NCBI GenBank assembly: GCA_965372015.1
Contig: CBDVAP010000023.1
Coordinates: 1 to 29,328 of the forward strand
Direction of reading: 5' to 3'
Source of the DNA: JACZSB01 sp965372015
GTDB lineage: Bacteria > Fidelibacterota > Marinisomatia > SCGC-AAA003-L08 > TS1B11
Length of the DNA stretch: 29,328 nucleotides
Made by a program: the position numbers and the translations under genes. Positions 14,875 to 22,163 of this stretch are shown in pieces. The notes below the pieces were generated by a model. That model was not told the origin of the DNA. It ran no database searches and saw nothing but the letters and a program-made list of their open reading frames with translations. The stretch's first letter is position 1; each line of letters opens with the position of its first letter.

Positions 14875-16059
14875 TCAGGCGGCCAGATGGGCGGCACTCA
14901 GGGGCAGCACTACCCCATTGCCGAACCGCTGTTGCAGGCGGTCCAGGGCGTGGGACAAGCGTTCCTGCTTTTCATTCCCGGGACGGGCGAAGAGGGGCAG
15001 CTGATCGGCGAAAGGACGCAAGCGGCCGGCATCTACGGTGAGGGAGCGCACCCGGCCCCGGCGTCGGTTGGCCCGCCGGTAAAGACGCACCAGTTCCCGG
15101 CTCACGGTGAAGGTGTCGCTGCGGTCCAGGCGGCCGGTGGCCCGCTGTTCGTAGCCGTCGGTATAGTGCACCTGGAGCACCACCTTCCCGGCTATGCGCC
15201 CCAGGCGGCGCAACTGATGGCCCACGGTATCGGCCAGCAGCTGGGCGGCGGCCTGTAGCTGGGCCTCGTCATTGGTGTCTTCGGGCAGGACGTAGCGTTC
15301 CACAATCCGGTCGGCGCCGGCCCCGCTCCCCAACTGCGTAGGGCGCACCAGGGCGGTATCGATCCCCCGGCACTGGGCCGTCACCCGGCGGGTAAAGGCA
15401 CCGAACGCCACTACCCCCAGTTGCCGGCTGACCAGCAGCTGCTGCACGTCCCGCACAATCAGCAGGTTCAGGTCGGCGAAGGTCCGCAGCACCGGTTTTT
15501 CCCGCGCCACTGGCAAAGTGATGCTCCTTAGCGGGGCCAGGAAGCCCATTTCGCCGCCCGCCGGCACTTCCAGCACCGGCTCGTCGAAAACCACCTTTGT
15601 GGCGATGGCGCTCACCAGCTTGTTGCGGCCGATGCCCACCCGGGGCGCCAGGTCCACCTGGTGGGCCAGGTCACGGGCCAGGAGGCGCCCGGCCTGCCCC
15701 AACGAACGGTAGAGGCCGCCCATGCCGCTCATGTCCAGGAAAAAACTGCCGTAGCCCACCGGTTCCACCGCCGGCGAAAAGCGGACCAGCCGTTGGAACA
15801 GCACCCCCTGCACCTTCTGGTACAGGGCGGCGTGAAAGGGCAGCAGCACGGCGGCCCGGGACACTTTTCGCGCCAGTGAGACCCGCATGCCCCTGGCCAG
15901 CCCCTCCTGCTTAGCCTCGGCGGAGAGGTCCAGGATAGTGCCGTTCTGGGCCGCTGAGGTGATCACCGCCACCGGCCGGGTAGCCAGCGACGGGTCCACC
16001 AACCGCTCGGCGTGGATCACGAAGTGGGACAGGCGGGTGTGGAAGACCCGGATGGACAT
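14875..16059 (-). CDS. imuB: ImuB: catalytically inactive Y-family polymerase homologue
   Basis: ImuB is the adaptor that links DnaE2 to the beta clamp in SOS mutagenesis. The fold is Y-family (DinB-like), yet the catalytic acids are gone: the N-terminal motif is VFHTRLSHF (residues 5-13) in place of the usual H-x-D-x-D, and the palm motif is YGSFFLDMS (103-111) in place of S-I-D-E-A-F-L-D. A beta-clamp binding motif QLPLF is at 353-357, followed by the usual LSHALDRLQQRFGNGVV end. GGAG upstream supports ATG 16059. It begins 22 nt after lexA and is surely cotranscribed with it. I prefer ImuB over DinB because of the missing acids and the lexA/dnaE2 context. Length 394 aa is slightly short for ImuB. 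Confidence 0.85.
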   Translation of the reverse strand: MSIRVFHTRLSHFVIHAERLVDPSLATRPVAVITSAAQNGTILDLSAEAKQEGLARGMRVSLARKVSRAAVLLPFHAALYQKVQGVLFQRLVRFSPAVEPVGYGSFFLDMSGMGGLYRSLGQAGRLLARDLAHQVDLAPRVGIGRNKLVSAIATKVVFDEPVLEVPAGGEMGFLAPLRSITLPVAREKPVLRTFADLNLLIVRDVQQLLVSRQLGVVAFGAFTRRVTAQCRGIDTALVRPTQLGSGAGADRIVERYVLPEDTNDEAQLQAAAQLLADTVGHQLRRLGRIAGKVVLQVHYTDGYEQRATGRLDRSDTFTVSRELVRLYRRANRRRGRVRSLTVDAGRLRPFADQLPLFARPGNEKQERLSHALDRLQQRFGNGVVLPLSAAHLAA

Positions 16060-16081
16060 GCCATAGCTCCTACGCCCGCCC

Positions 16082-16684
16082 TCAGTACCGGCGGATGACC
16101 CCGATGGCCACCCCCTGGATGCGGAAGTCGTCCTCGGGGGCGATGTCGATGATGGGGTAATCGGGGTTGGCCGGGCGCAGGCTGGTGCGGCCGTTCTCCC
16201 GGGCCAACCGCTTGAGGGTGCCCTCGCCGTTGATCAGGGCCACCACCATCTCCCGGTGGCGAGCGGTATCCACCCGGCGCACGATCACCACATCCCCGTC
16301 CAGGACACCGTCGCCGATCATGGAGTCCCCCTGCACCTTCAGGGCGTAGTTGTCCGGCCCGGACAACGCGGATGGCACGGAGATGGTCTCGCGGGTTTCC
16401 AAGGCCTCGATGGGCCGGCCGGCGGCGATCACCCCCGCTAAGGGAATCTCGACAGCAGACGTCTCGCTCACCGGCGGCACCACCTGCAGGGCCCGTTTGC
16501 CGTGATAGCCCTTGGCGTTCACCAGGTAGCCGGCCCGCATCAGGGAGCGCACGTGGTGGGTCACCGTGGACAGCGACTTGAAGCCCAGGGCGGCCCGGAT
16601 CTCCCGGTAGGAAGGGGAGATGCCGCTCTGTTCCAGCCGCCCCCGAATGAATTGCAACACCTGTTTTTGTCTGGCAGTTAGCAT
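16082..16684 (-). CDS. lexA: LexA SOS repressor (EC 3.4.21.88 family)
   Basis: LexA represses SOS genes and cleaves itself when RecA filaments form. The winged-helix DNA-binding part is residues 1-65 (MLTARQKQVLQFIRGRLEQS, SYREIRAALGFKSLSTVTHH), and the S24 peptidase part has the cleavage site A88-G89 (AGVIAAGRP), nucleophile S121 (QGDSMIGDGVLDGD) and general base K158 (GTLKRL). GGAGG stands 5 nt before ATG 16684. It heads an operon with imuB. An operator-like direct repeat lies just upstream, so self-regulation is likely. The recognition helix region (FKSLSTVTHHVRSL) suggests a site differing from the E. coli type. Length 200 aa is normal. Confidence 0.95.
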   Translation of the reverse strand: MLTARQKQVLQFIRGRLEQSGISPSYREIRAALGFKSLSTVTHHVRSLMRAGYLVNAKGYHGKRALQVVPPVSETSAVEIPLAGVIAAGRPIEALETRETISVPSALSGPDNYALKVQGDSMIGDGVLDGDVVIVRRVDTARHREMVVALINGEGTLKRLARENGRTSLRPANPDYPIIDIAPEDDFRIQGVAIGVIRRY

Positions 16685-16698
16685 AAAACCTCCAAATA

Positions 16699-16719
16699 GA
16701 ACATTAATCGTACATTAAT
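16699..16719 (-). promoter_or_regulatory. Candidate LexA operator upstream of lexA
   Basis: ACATTAAT occurs twice with an 11-bp period (16701-16708, 16712-16719). Read as half-sites it is GAAC-N7-GTAC on the plus strand, or GTAC-N7-GTTC on the gene strand, close to the direct repeat GTTC-N7-GTTC bound by alphaproteobacterial LexA. It ends 15 nt before the lexA ATG and overlaps the expected promoter. Confidence 0.55.
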
Positions 16720-16752
16720 TTAAGGCTAAAGATTGGGTGAGGCAAGGGGGGA

Positions 16753-16830
16753 GGAGAAGAAGTGGCAGTAGGCAGTGGCAGTAGCAGGAGACGGAAGCCG
16801 GGTTAGCAGCTTGCCCGGCGTAGTGTAAGC
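16753..16830. repeat. GGCAGTA-type repeat with GC-rich hairpin
   Basis: The 11-mer GGAGAAGAAGT (16753-16763) is followed by GGCAGTA-GGCAGT-GGCAGTA (16764-16783) and then a hairpin GCCGGG (16797-16802)/CCCGGC (16814-16819). The layout mirrors the element at 9566-9741. It lies in the divergent gap upstream of lexA. The remaining gap to 16978 shows no gene. Confidence 0.5.
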
Positions 16831-16978
16831 GTAGCAGAGGCAGGTTAGGTGAGAGCGCGGGTAGAGGAGCACACTGCGGGGGACAGTCCGTCGCCTACCG
16901 ATGAGAGCCATCCCCCCACGGCAATAAATTGCGAATTACTATGCCTTTACCGTATATTCACATCCGGAAATACTGATA

Positions 16979-17695
16979 ATGTTTAGAAATAATCATATCT
17001 CCCAAGAGAGAATTCACTATGCTGCTATCTGTTCATGTTTTGTCCTTTCTCTGATATCCTGTGGCGATAATGAGATTGTTGATGGCGGTAGTTCCGAGGA
17101 GGAAACCGTCAACTTAACCAACTATTTTCCCCTATCAATTGGCAATACCTGGATCTATGAACACAACACGGGGGCTGAGTTTGCAATCACTCAAAGGATA
17201 ATCGTGGATACGATCAGGGCCGAGCAGGGTCAATTGCTGTTCAGGGCACAGTATGGCTTATTTAATTTTCCCCAAGACGAGTATCTCAATGAATATTTCA
17301 TTTGGGACAAAGATGGTCTATGGCAGTACTCTTGTCCCGAAGAAACCTGCACCGATGGCATGGGAACCCAATATTCACAACTTACATTTCTACTACTAAA
17401 ATCCTTTGCATATGAAGGCGAAGAGTGGGAGGGAGGACCCGAGAAACTAATAAATAAATATTTTTATCGATTGAGAGTTATGGACACTTTAGCATTTAGC
17501 ACTTCTTGGGGAGTATACGGTCTTGATACTACTTTTTATGAAGTAGCAGAGATAACCCGAACTGCCGTCAGTGGTGAGGACACAACCATTGTGCGAAGCT
17601 ACTATGCACCGGACATTGGTCTAATCGGCACTATCGCCATCCTTGACAACTTTGGACAACATTCTGATTTGCTTCATTTTGAGGTACGCCCTTAA
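16979..17695 (+). CDS. AT-rich lipoprotein, hypothetical, 238 aa
   Basis: The N-terminus is a lipoprotein signal (ERIHYAAICSCFVLSLISC, lipobox LISC) followed by an acidic Ser-rich linker. The mature part starts LTNYFPLSIGNTWIYEH, a phrase common at the start of FCB-group lipoproteins of unknown function, and ends with SYYAPDIGLIGTIAI, also typical of that group. It is rich in aromatic residues and strands. Codon and base use is plainly AT-richer than the flanking genes, which suggests recent acquisition or low expression. It stands alone, with GGA about 10 nt before ATG. No function can be assigned. Confidence 0.75.
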   Translation: MFRNNHISQERIHYAAICSCFVLSLISCGDNEIVDGGSSEEETVNLTNYFPLSIGNTWIYEHNTGAEFAITQRIIVDTIRAEQGQLLFRAQYGLFNFPQDEYLNEYFIWDKDGLWQYSCPEETCTDGMGTQYSQLTFLLLKSFAYEGEEWEGGPEKLINKYFYRLRVMDTLAFSTSWGVYGLDTTFYEVAEITRTAVSGEDTTIVRSYYAPDIGLIGTIAILDNFGQHSDLLHFEVRP

Positions 17696-18025
17696 AAATG
17701 AGGCGTAGCGGGAACCAATCCTCCCGCTGAAGCTTAACGTAACTCAATCCCGGCCCTATGTAATCCACGACGACCTCAAGTTCGCCCCCCTGGAGCAGGC
17801 GTCCGTCACCTTGTCTTCCCCCATCCACCCCTCAAATTCCTGACACAACCCTCAGATATCTGATGGCCTGCCGGGTCCGATTGGCATCGGCGGGCAAGCT
17901 AGGTTTACACGGCGCTCCCGTTAGTTGCTCTCCATATAACCGGCATCGCTCCCACCACTAAAACCCTGCCCGGCATCCCATTTGCATATTCATTAGTGAG
18001 CACAAAAAAACAGGGGGGCGCAGCT
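17696..18025. other. Intergenic region, about 330 nt, no supported gene
   Basis: Just after the lipoprotein stop, AGCGGGA (17707-17713) and TCCCGCT (17722-17728) form a 7-bp hairpin with an 8-nt loop, a possible terminator without a U-tract. The rest has no convincing frame: a 65-codon minus-strand frame at 17631-17828 starts at GTG right after a stop, lacks a ribosome binding site and runs into the lipoprotein gene. AGGGGGG near 18012-18018 serves the next gene. Confidence 0.5.
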
Positions 18026-19558
18026 ATGTTCCATCGATCACTTGCAACCGTCATACTCCTTTTGAGCCTGTCGGTATTTGTTCCGGCACAGACCATCGGA
18101 GTTAAAACCATGCCGCTGGTCTCCACCCAGCAGTTCAACCTGACACCGTCCTATTATGCCGGTATGGGTGGCATGCACATCGCCTTGGATGACGTTCTGG
18201 CCGAGGGATTCGTGAATCCCGCCCGCATTACCGCGCTTAAGAGGAACCTGCTTTATATGGCGCCCTATCGGGACAGCTGGCGGGGCGTCCAGGCTGACGA
18301 TCCGTGGTTTCCTCCACAGGGATCCTCGCAGTCCGGTCCTCTGGAGGGGAGCCAGGCCCAGGCCATCCCCCTGGGGGCTATAAAACACACCACAATTGCC
18401 GGCGGGAGTCTGCGTCTGACTACCGGGCTTGCTCTGGCCCTGGAGCAGTTGCGCCATGCGTCCCGTAGGAGGCAGTTTTGGAATCCCGAAACCGGGGAAT
18501 GGAACGGTCCTCTACTAATGAGCGCCTTCAACTGGCCGGTGTCAGGAGTGGTGGCTGTACGCTTCCCAGACGGGCGATTATCGATAGGCGCCGGTGTGGA
18601 CGCAGTCTTACTCCGGGCTGTCGACGGGGTTCCCCTGCTGTATCCCGGTGCAATAGCGCTGCATCAGAACGGTAATCTGGCTCTTTACCGGTTAGGGGTA
18701 TCCATGACCGGAAAGGACGATTCCCGGCTGGATATCCTGGTGCTCAACAAGCGCTACCAGATGGAACAGGAAGCTATCTATGAGATGGAAGACGCTATTC
18801 ATAATAAGGACGAGGAGACGAGTTGGCTGGTGCAGCTCAAGGGTCGCCGGGCGGCGGCGGAACAGGCTCACGTCGGCCTGGAGTTAACTGGTCAATGGAA
18901 ATGGCATCCCAAGATTCCCGATTATCCGGCCCCCGAGATCAGAATCCCCCGGGATCCGGGTATCACCAAGGCCGGCCGGATCGGGTTGGGCTTCAGCAAC
19001 CGGGAGGGCAAGCTCCTGGCTGCCCTTGATATGGCCATGGAAGTCATCGACAGCAAGACCTGGGGCGATACAACGGCGCCGGTGACCGCTGATGACGGCA
19101 AGGTTATCGACGCCGGGGATCCCCTGTTCAGCAATAATTACTTCTTCATAAATGCCGAACTGCGCCTGGGCATAGAATACCGGATTAAAGAGCGTATGCG
19201 GTTGCAAGCCGGATGGGGCACTCATCTTTATAGCCTGGATTACTATCACGAGGACTTTGTAACGGGCGAGAAAATAAGTGCCAGCCCGCAGAACTGGTGG
19301 AAAGAACCGGTCCTCACGGGTGGACTGGTGGCGGAAATTGGCAACACGGAATGGATTTTCCACACCCGGGTGCGGTATGGCACCGGCCAACCCTTTCGTG
19401 AACCAGAGCCGCAGTGGTGGCCTTGGTGGGGGGTTTTAGACGGACGTGTGATGTTGGCGGCGGGCGATATTCTGGCGCCGCCCACCGGGATGACCTTTCA
19501 GTCCACGCCGGTGGTGATGTACCGGTTGACAGTGGTATACTGGTTGGGAGGTGAATAA
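18026..19558 (+). CDS. Outer-membrane beta-barrel protein, PorV/FadL-like, 510 aa
   Basis: A signal peptide (MFHRSLATVILLLSLSVFVPAQ) precedes YYAGMGGMHIALDDVLAEGFVNPARI, the variant of the A-G-M-G-G...A-x-x-D-D...NPA signature found at the start of PorV/OmpP1-type barrels in FCB bacteria. Alternating amphipathic strands run through the rest and the protein ends MYRLTVVYWLGGE, with aromatic-ended final strands. ATG 18026 is chosen for its AGGGGGG site; GTG 17996 is an in-frame alternative that spoils the signal peptide. No transport substrate can be deduced; a role in surface attachment of type IX-secreted proteins is only a family-level possibility. Confidence 0.75.
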   Translation: MFHRSLATVILLLSLSVFVPAQTIGVKTMPLVSTQQFNLTPSYYAGMGGMHIALDDVLAEGFVNPARITALKRNLLYMAPYRDSWRGVQADDPWFPPQGSSQSGPLEGSQAQAIPLGAIKHTTIAGGSLRLTTGLALALEQLRHASRRRQFWNPETGEWNGPLLMSAFNWPVSGVVAVRFPDGRLSIGAGVDAVLLRAVDGVPLLYPGAIALHQNGNLALYRLGVSMTGKDDSRLDILVLNKRYQMEQEAIYEMEDAIHNKDEETSWLVQLKGRRAAAEQAHVGLELTGQWKWHPKIPDYPAPEIRIPRDPGITKAGRIGLGFSNREGKLLAALDMAMEVIDSKTWGDTTAPVTADDGKVIDAGDPLFSNNYFFINAELRLGIEYRIKERMRLQAGWGTHLYSLDYYHEDFVTGEKISASPQNWWKEPVLTGGLVAEIGNTEWIFHTRVRYGTGQPFREPEPQWWPWWGVLDGRVMLAAGDILAPPTGMTFQSTPVVMYRLTVVYWLGGE

Positions 19559-19720
19559 CCTGCTGCTGTAGACGGGTTGTCGGCCGGATTTTAATTTGCT
19601 GCACCGGGGGAGCCAGGGCTTACCCGGTATTAGTAGAGCACCGCCGAAAGTAATCCATAATAATAGTCGCCTCCCTGGCCCTGTTTTCACCCCTGCCGCA
19701 CTATTGATTCCACAGTAGAT

Positions 19721-19736
19721 GCAAACTTAAGTTTGC
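19721..19736. promoter_or_regulatory. Perfect 16-bp palindrome upstream of the hemerythrin-like gene
   Basis: GCAAACTTAAGTTTGC is self-complementary and ends 56 nt before the start codon of the hemerythrin-like gene. Size and position fit a dimeric regulator operator. It does not match the FNR/CRP TTGAT-N4-ATCAA pattern. Confidence 0.5.
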
Positions 19737-19792
19737 GGGCGTTCCGAAGGCCATTATGAGAGACATATCAGTAACGTTAAGGAGATTATGCC

Positions 19793-20371
19793 ATGCCAAC
19801 CAACGCGGACTCGCCCGCTACCGGCACCGAAGCCGGCGCCAATCTGCTGGAGCAACTACCTGAAGGACATGTTATCCATACTTTGGTGAGCGAGCACACC
19901 CTCATCCTGGGCTTCCTGGGCCAGGTGGATACGTTAAACGTCAGCTTGAAGGAGTGTGATACCCGGGAAACGGCTGAGCCCATACTGGCCGATTTGGCCA
20001 CGGCGGCCCGGAACCTGCTGGACGCCGAGAAGCATCATACCCGGGAGGAAGAGGTGCTGTTTCCAGAAATGGAACAGCGCGGGATTGCAGCTCCCACGGC
20101 GGTCATGCGTCAAGAGCATAATTTCCTGCGGCCGCTGAAGCAGCGCCTGTTGGACCTGGCGGGCGGAGACGCTCCCACTCAGCGCTTCATCCATTTGCAG
20201 CAGGCCATTTCCGACACTGCCGAGCGGCTGGTGCCCAACATGGTGGCGCACATTAACAAAGAGGACAGCGTGCTCTATCCCATGGCGCTGCAGGTAATCA
20301 CCGAACCGGCTATATGGGACCAGATGCAGAAAAAGTGCGACGAGATCGGGCCCTGCCCTTTCATGGCTTAG
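19793..20371 (+). CDS. Hemerythrin-like (HHE) domain protein, 192 aa
   Basis: The family binds a non-haem di-iron centre and takes part in oxygen, NO or iron-sulphur repair sensing. Metal-ligand histidine/acid motifs occur in order: HVIHTLVSEHTLI (about 26-38), EKHHTREEEVLFPEME (about 81-96), RQEHNFLR (about 105-112) and MVAHINKEDSVLYPMA (about 150-165). This four-helix order matches HHE proteins of the DUF438/YtfE-like kind. The C-terminus CDEIGPCPFMA adds two cysteines. AAGGAG upstream supports ATG 19793. It is convergent with the CsgG-like gene with only 21 nt between, and a palindrome upstream suggests regulation by a dedicated factor. The exact signal is not known. Confidence 0.85.
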   Translation: MPTNADSPATGTEAGANLLEQLPEGHVIHTLVSEHTLILGFLGQVDTLNVSLKECDTRETAEPILADLATAARNLLDAEKHHTREEEVLFPEMEQRGIAAPTAVMRQEHNFLRPLKQRLLDLAGGDAPTQRFIHLQQAISDTAERLVPNMVAHINKEDSVLYPMALQVITEPAIWDQMQKKCDEIGPCPFMA

Positions 20372-20392
20372 GAAAACCCAGGGCCGGCCACT

Positions 20393-21907
20393 TCACAGTC
20401 CCGGAATCGGCAATCCCGGCAGGCTTACCCCCGGGAAAATGAAGCGGTAGCCCACAGTCACAAACAGGCCGGAGATGTCGACCTCGGGAGCAGTGCCATA
20501 CCAGACTGTGTCGAGGGTCTCACTGTTGTCTCCATCACCCTCACTATAGGTCCACTTCTTACTTTTGCCGCCGAAGCGCCAGGCCAGGCCCGCCACCAGA
20601 TCCTTGCCCTGGGAACGCAACAGTTCCAGGTCGGCGCCCAGCGACAAGGCGCCCACCCCGGCGTTGACCATTTGCCCTGTGTCGTCATCGCGGAAAAAGA
20701 CGCCCAGGCCCAGCTCCACTCGGGTGAAAAGGGCCAGTGCGGGGGAGAGGCGCCTCCGGGTACCGGCCAGCGCGGCAAGTTGAAAGCCCGGGTTGCTATG
20801 GTCACGGCTGTCAATGGCGCTGGCGTAGTGCATTCCCAGGCCGAAATCGAAACGTTGAATGGGCATGCCATGAAATCTGAGGCCCACGTCACCGCTACCG
20901 GTACCGCTTACGCTGGGCCGAACATCCAGTTGCAGGCCCCATAATGGCGCGATCTGTTCCCGGGCGGCATAGCCCTGGCGGATATCCCCCCAGCGCCGCA
21001 ATACCAGTGAACGGTTGCCGGTCTCGGACACCTCCTGAACCCTGGCATAGGCCACCGGCCGGCCGGGGATGGCGATAGTCATGTCGCCGAATTGCTCCTC
21101 CCGGTCAGGTTCGACAATGGTGAACAGCATCCCCCGGCGCAGGCCGATTCCGCTGCCCAGGGGCAGGAACAATTCATCGCCCCGAATGGCCATCACCCGC
21201 GATTCCAGTGTGTAAAATTTGCGCAACTCGGTACTGATGCCTTTGCGCAGCTTGCTCATGGCTTTTTCTCGTGATCTACCCTTGCCGCCCCCGGTATGTG
21301 CAGCTCCGGTGCGGAAGGAATACAGGGTCTGGCCGGTCTCCACGTCGATATTGCGTACCTCGATGCTGATCTGGGTCTGGATATTGTCCCGGTAGGGATC
21401 GAGTTCTTTCTGGTCTTTCTTAGCCTTCAACAACCCAAAAACGATCCCCTTGGCGATGGCTGCGCCAATGCTCTCACCGTCGTCATCTTCATCTTTATCC
21501 TTGTCACTGTCCTTGGGCACCCCGATCTGGTGAAAATTCAGCACCGTGACCCTGAGGGCCTCCTGGGCGCCGGCTATCCGGCCTATTTCCACCGCCGATG
21601 AATCGTTCACTATACCTAACAGGACCAGGTCCTGTTCAAGCAGGATGGCCTCAAGGTCATTGCGATCGATGATTTCGAAACGCCCCATACCGGCCGCTAC
21701 CGAGGCCACCGTGCGGTTCACCTCCTGGTTGATGGAGAAGCCCTCATCGTCCGTATCGTCCTGGGCCGGCAGAATCACCAACCGCTTTTTCTCAGTAATA
21801 CTACCGGTGTCAGTCTGGCCGGCTGACAGCCCGGCAAGGGCCATCAAAAGTAACGGCAGCCCGAGCCGGAGGGTTTTAAAGAAATGGGTGGGGGGTTGTT
21901 GCGCCAT
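20393..21907 (-). CDS. CsgG/HfaB-like secreted protein with C-terminal barrel-like region, 504 aa
   Basis: A signal peptide (LGLPLLLMALAGLSAGQ) leads to a CsgG-like domain: KRLVILPAQDD, NRTVASVAAGMGRFEIIDR, NDLEAILLEQDLVLLGIVND, AVEIGRIAGAQEALRVTV, IQTQISIEVRNIDVETGQTL. An acidic linker (KDSDKDKDEDDDGES, about 132-146) interrupts it. After residue about 310 the sequence changes to amphipathic strands (DVRPSVSGTG, FDFGLGMHYASA, LALFTRVELGLGVFF, LFVTVGYRFIF) typical of an outer-membrane barrel. CsgG itself is a lipoprotein pore; here no lipobox is seen and the barrel-like tail is extra. It may help export or stress sensing at the outer membrane. The gene is divergent from the acyl-CoA ligase. 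Confidence 0.75.
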   Translation of the reverse strand: MAQQPPTHFFKTLRLGLPLLLMALAGLSAGQTDTGSITEKKRLVILPAQDDTDDEGFSINQEVNRTVASVAAGMGRFEIIDRNDLEAILLEQDLVLLGIVNDSSAVEIGRIAGAQEALRVTVLNFHQIGVPKDSDKDKDEDDDGESIGAAIAKGIVFGLLKAKKDQKELDPYRDNIQTQISIEVRNIDVETGQTLYSFRTGAAHTGGGKGRSREKAMSKLRKGISTELRKFYTLESRVMAIRGDELFLPLGSGIGLRRGMLFTIVEPDREEQFGDMTIAIPGRPVAYARVQEVSETGNRSLVLRRWGDIRQGYAAREQIAPLWGLQLDVRPSVSGTGSGDVGLRFHGMPIQRFDFGLGMHYASAIDSRDHSNPGFQLAALAGTRRRLSPALALFTRVELGLGVFFRDDDTGQMVNAGVGALSLGADLELLRSQGKDLVAGLAWRFGGKSKKWTYSEGDGDNSETLDTVWYGTAPEVDISGLFVTVGYRFIFPGVSLPGLPIPGL

Positions 21908-22163
21908 AGCCTCTTTTTCCGTTTCACGTCAGGAACGTAGCCTGAAAGTTAAATCGAACTTCTTGAATCTAAGCTGTGCAATTTACGAACTTTGTCCCGG
22001 CTTTACCGCCATCAAGATCAGGAGCGGTTTGGCCGGGAGCTAAAAAGAGGCTGGATGTTCAGCCCCGGCAAATATATATTGCACCTGGTAATTTGCATGG
22101 TGGCAGGGACTCTTGGCCTGCCCAACTTACTCTCGATCAATGCTAAAATTTAAGGAGCTAGCC

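Noticed and set aside
14875..16059. Active DinB (Pol IV) as identity of the Y-family gene
   Set aside because: The catalytic carboxylates of both motifs are replaced, and the lexA/dnaE2 neighbourhood points to ImuB.
17631..17828. Minus-strand 65-codon frame (GELEVVVDYIGPGLSY) after the AT-rich lipoprotein
   Set aside because: It looks protein-like in part, but starts at a GTG right after a stop, has no ribosome binding site and runs into the end of the lipoprotein gene; a decayed fragment is possible but unsupported.
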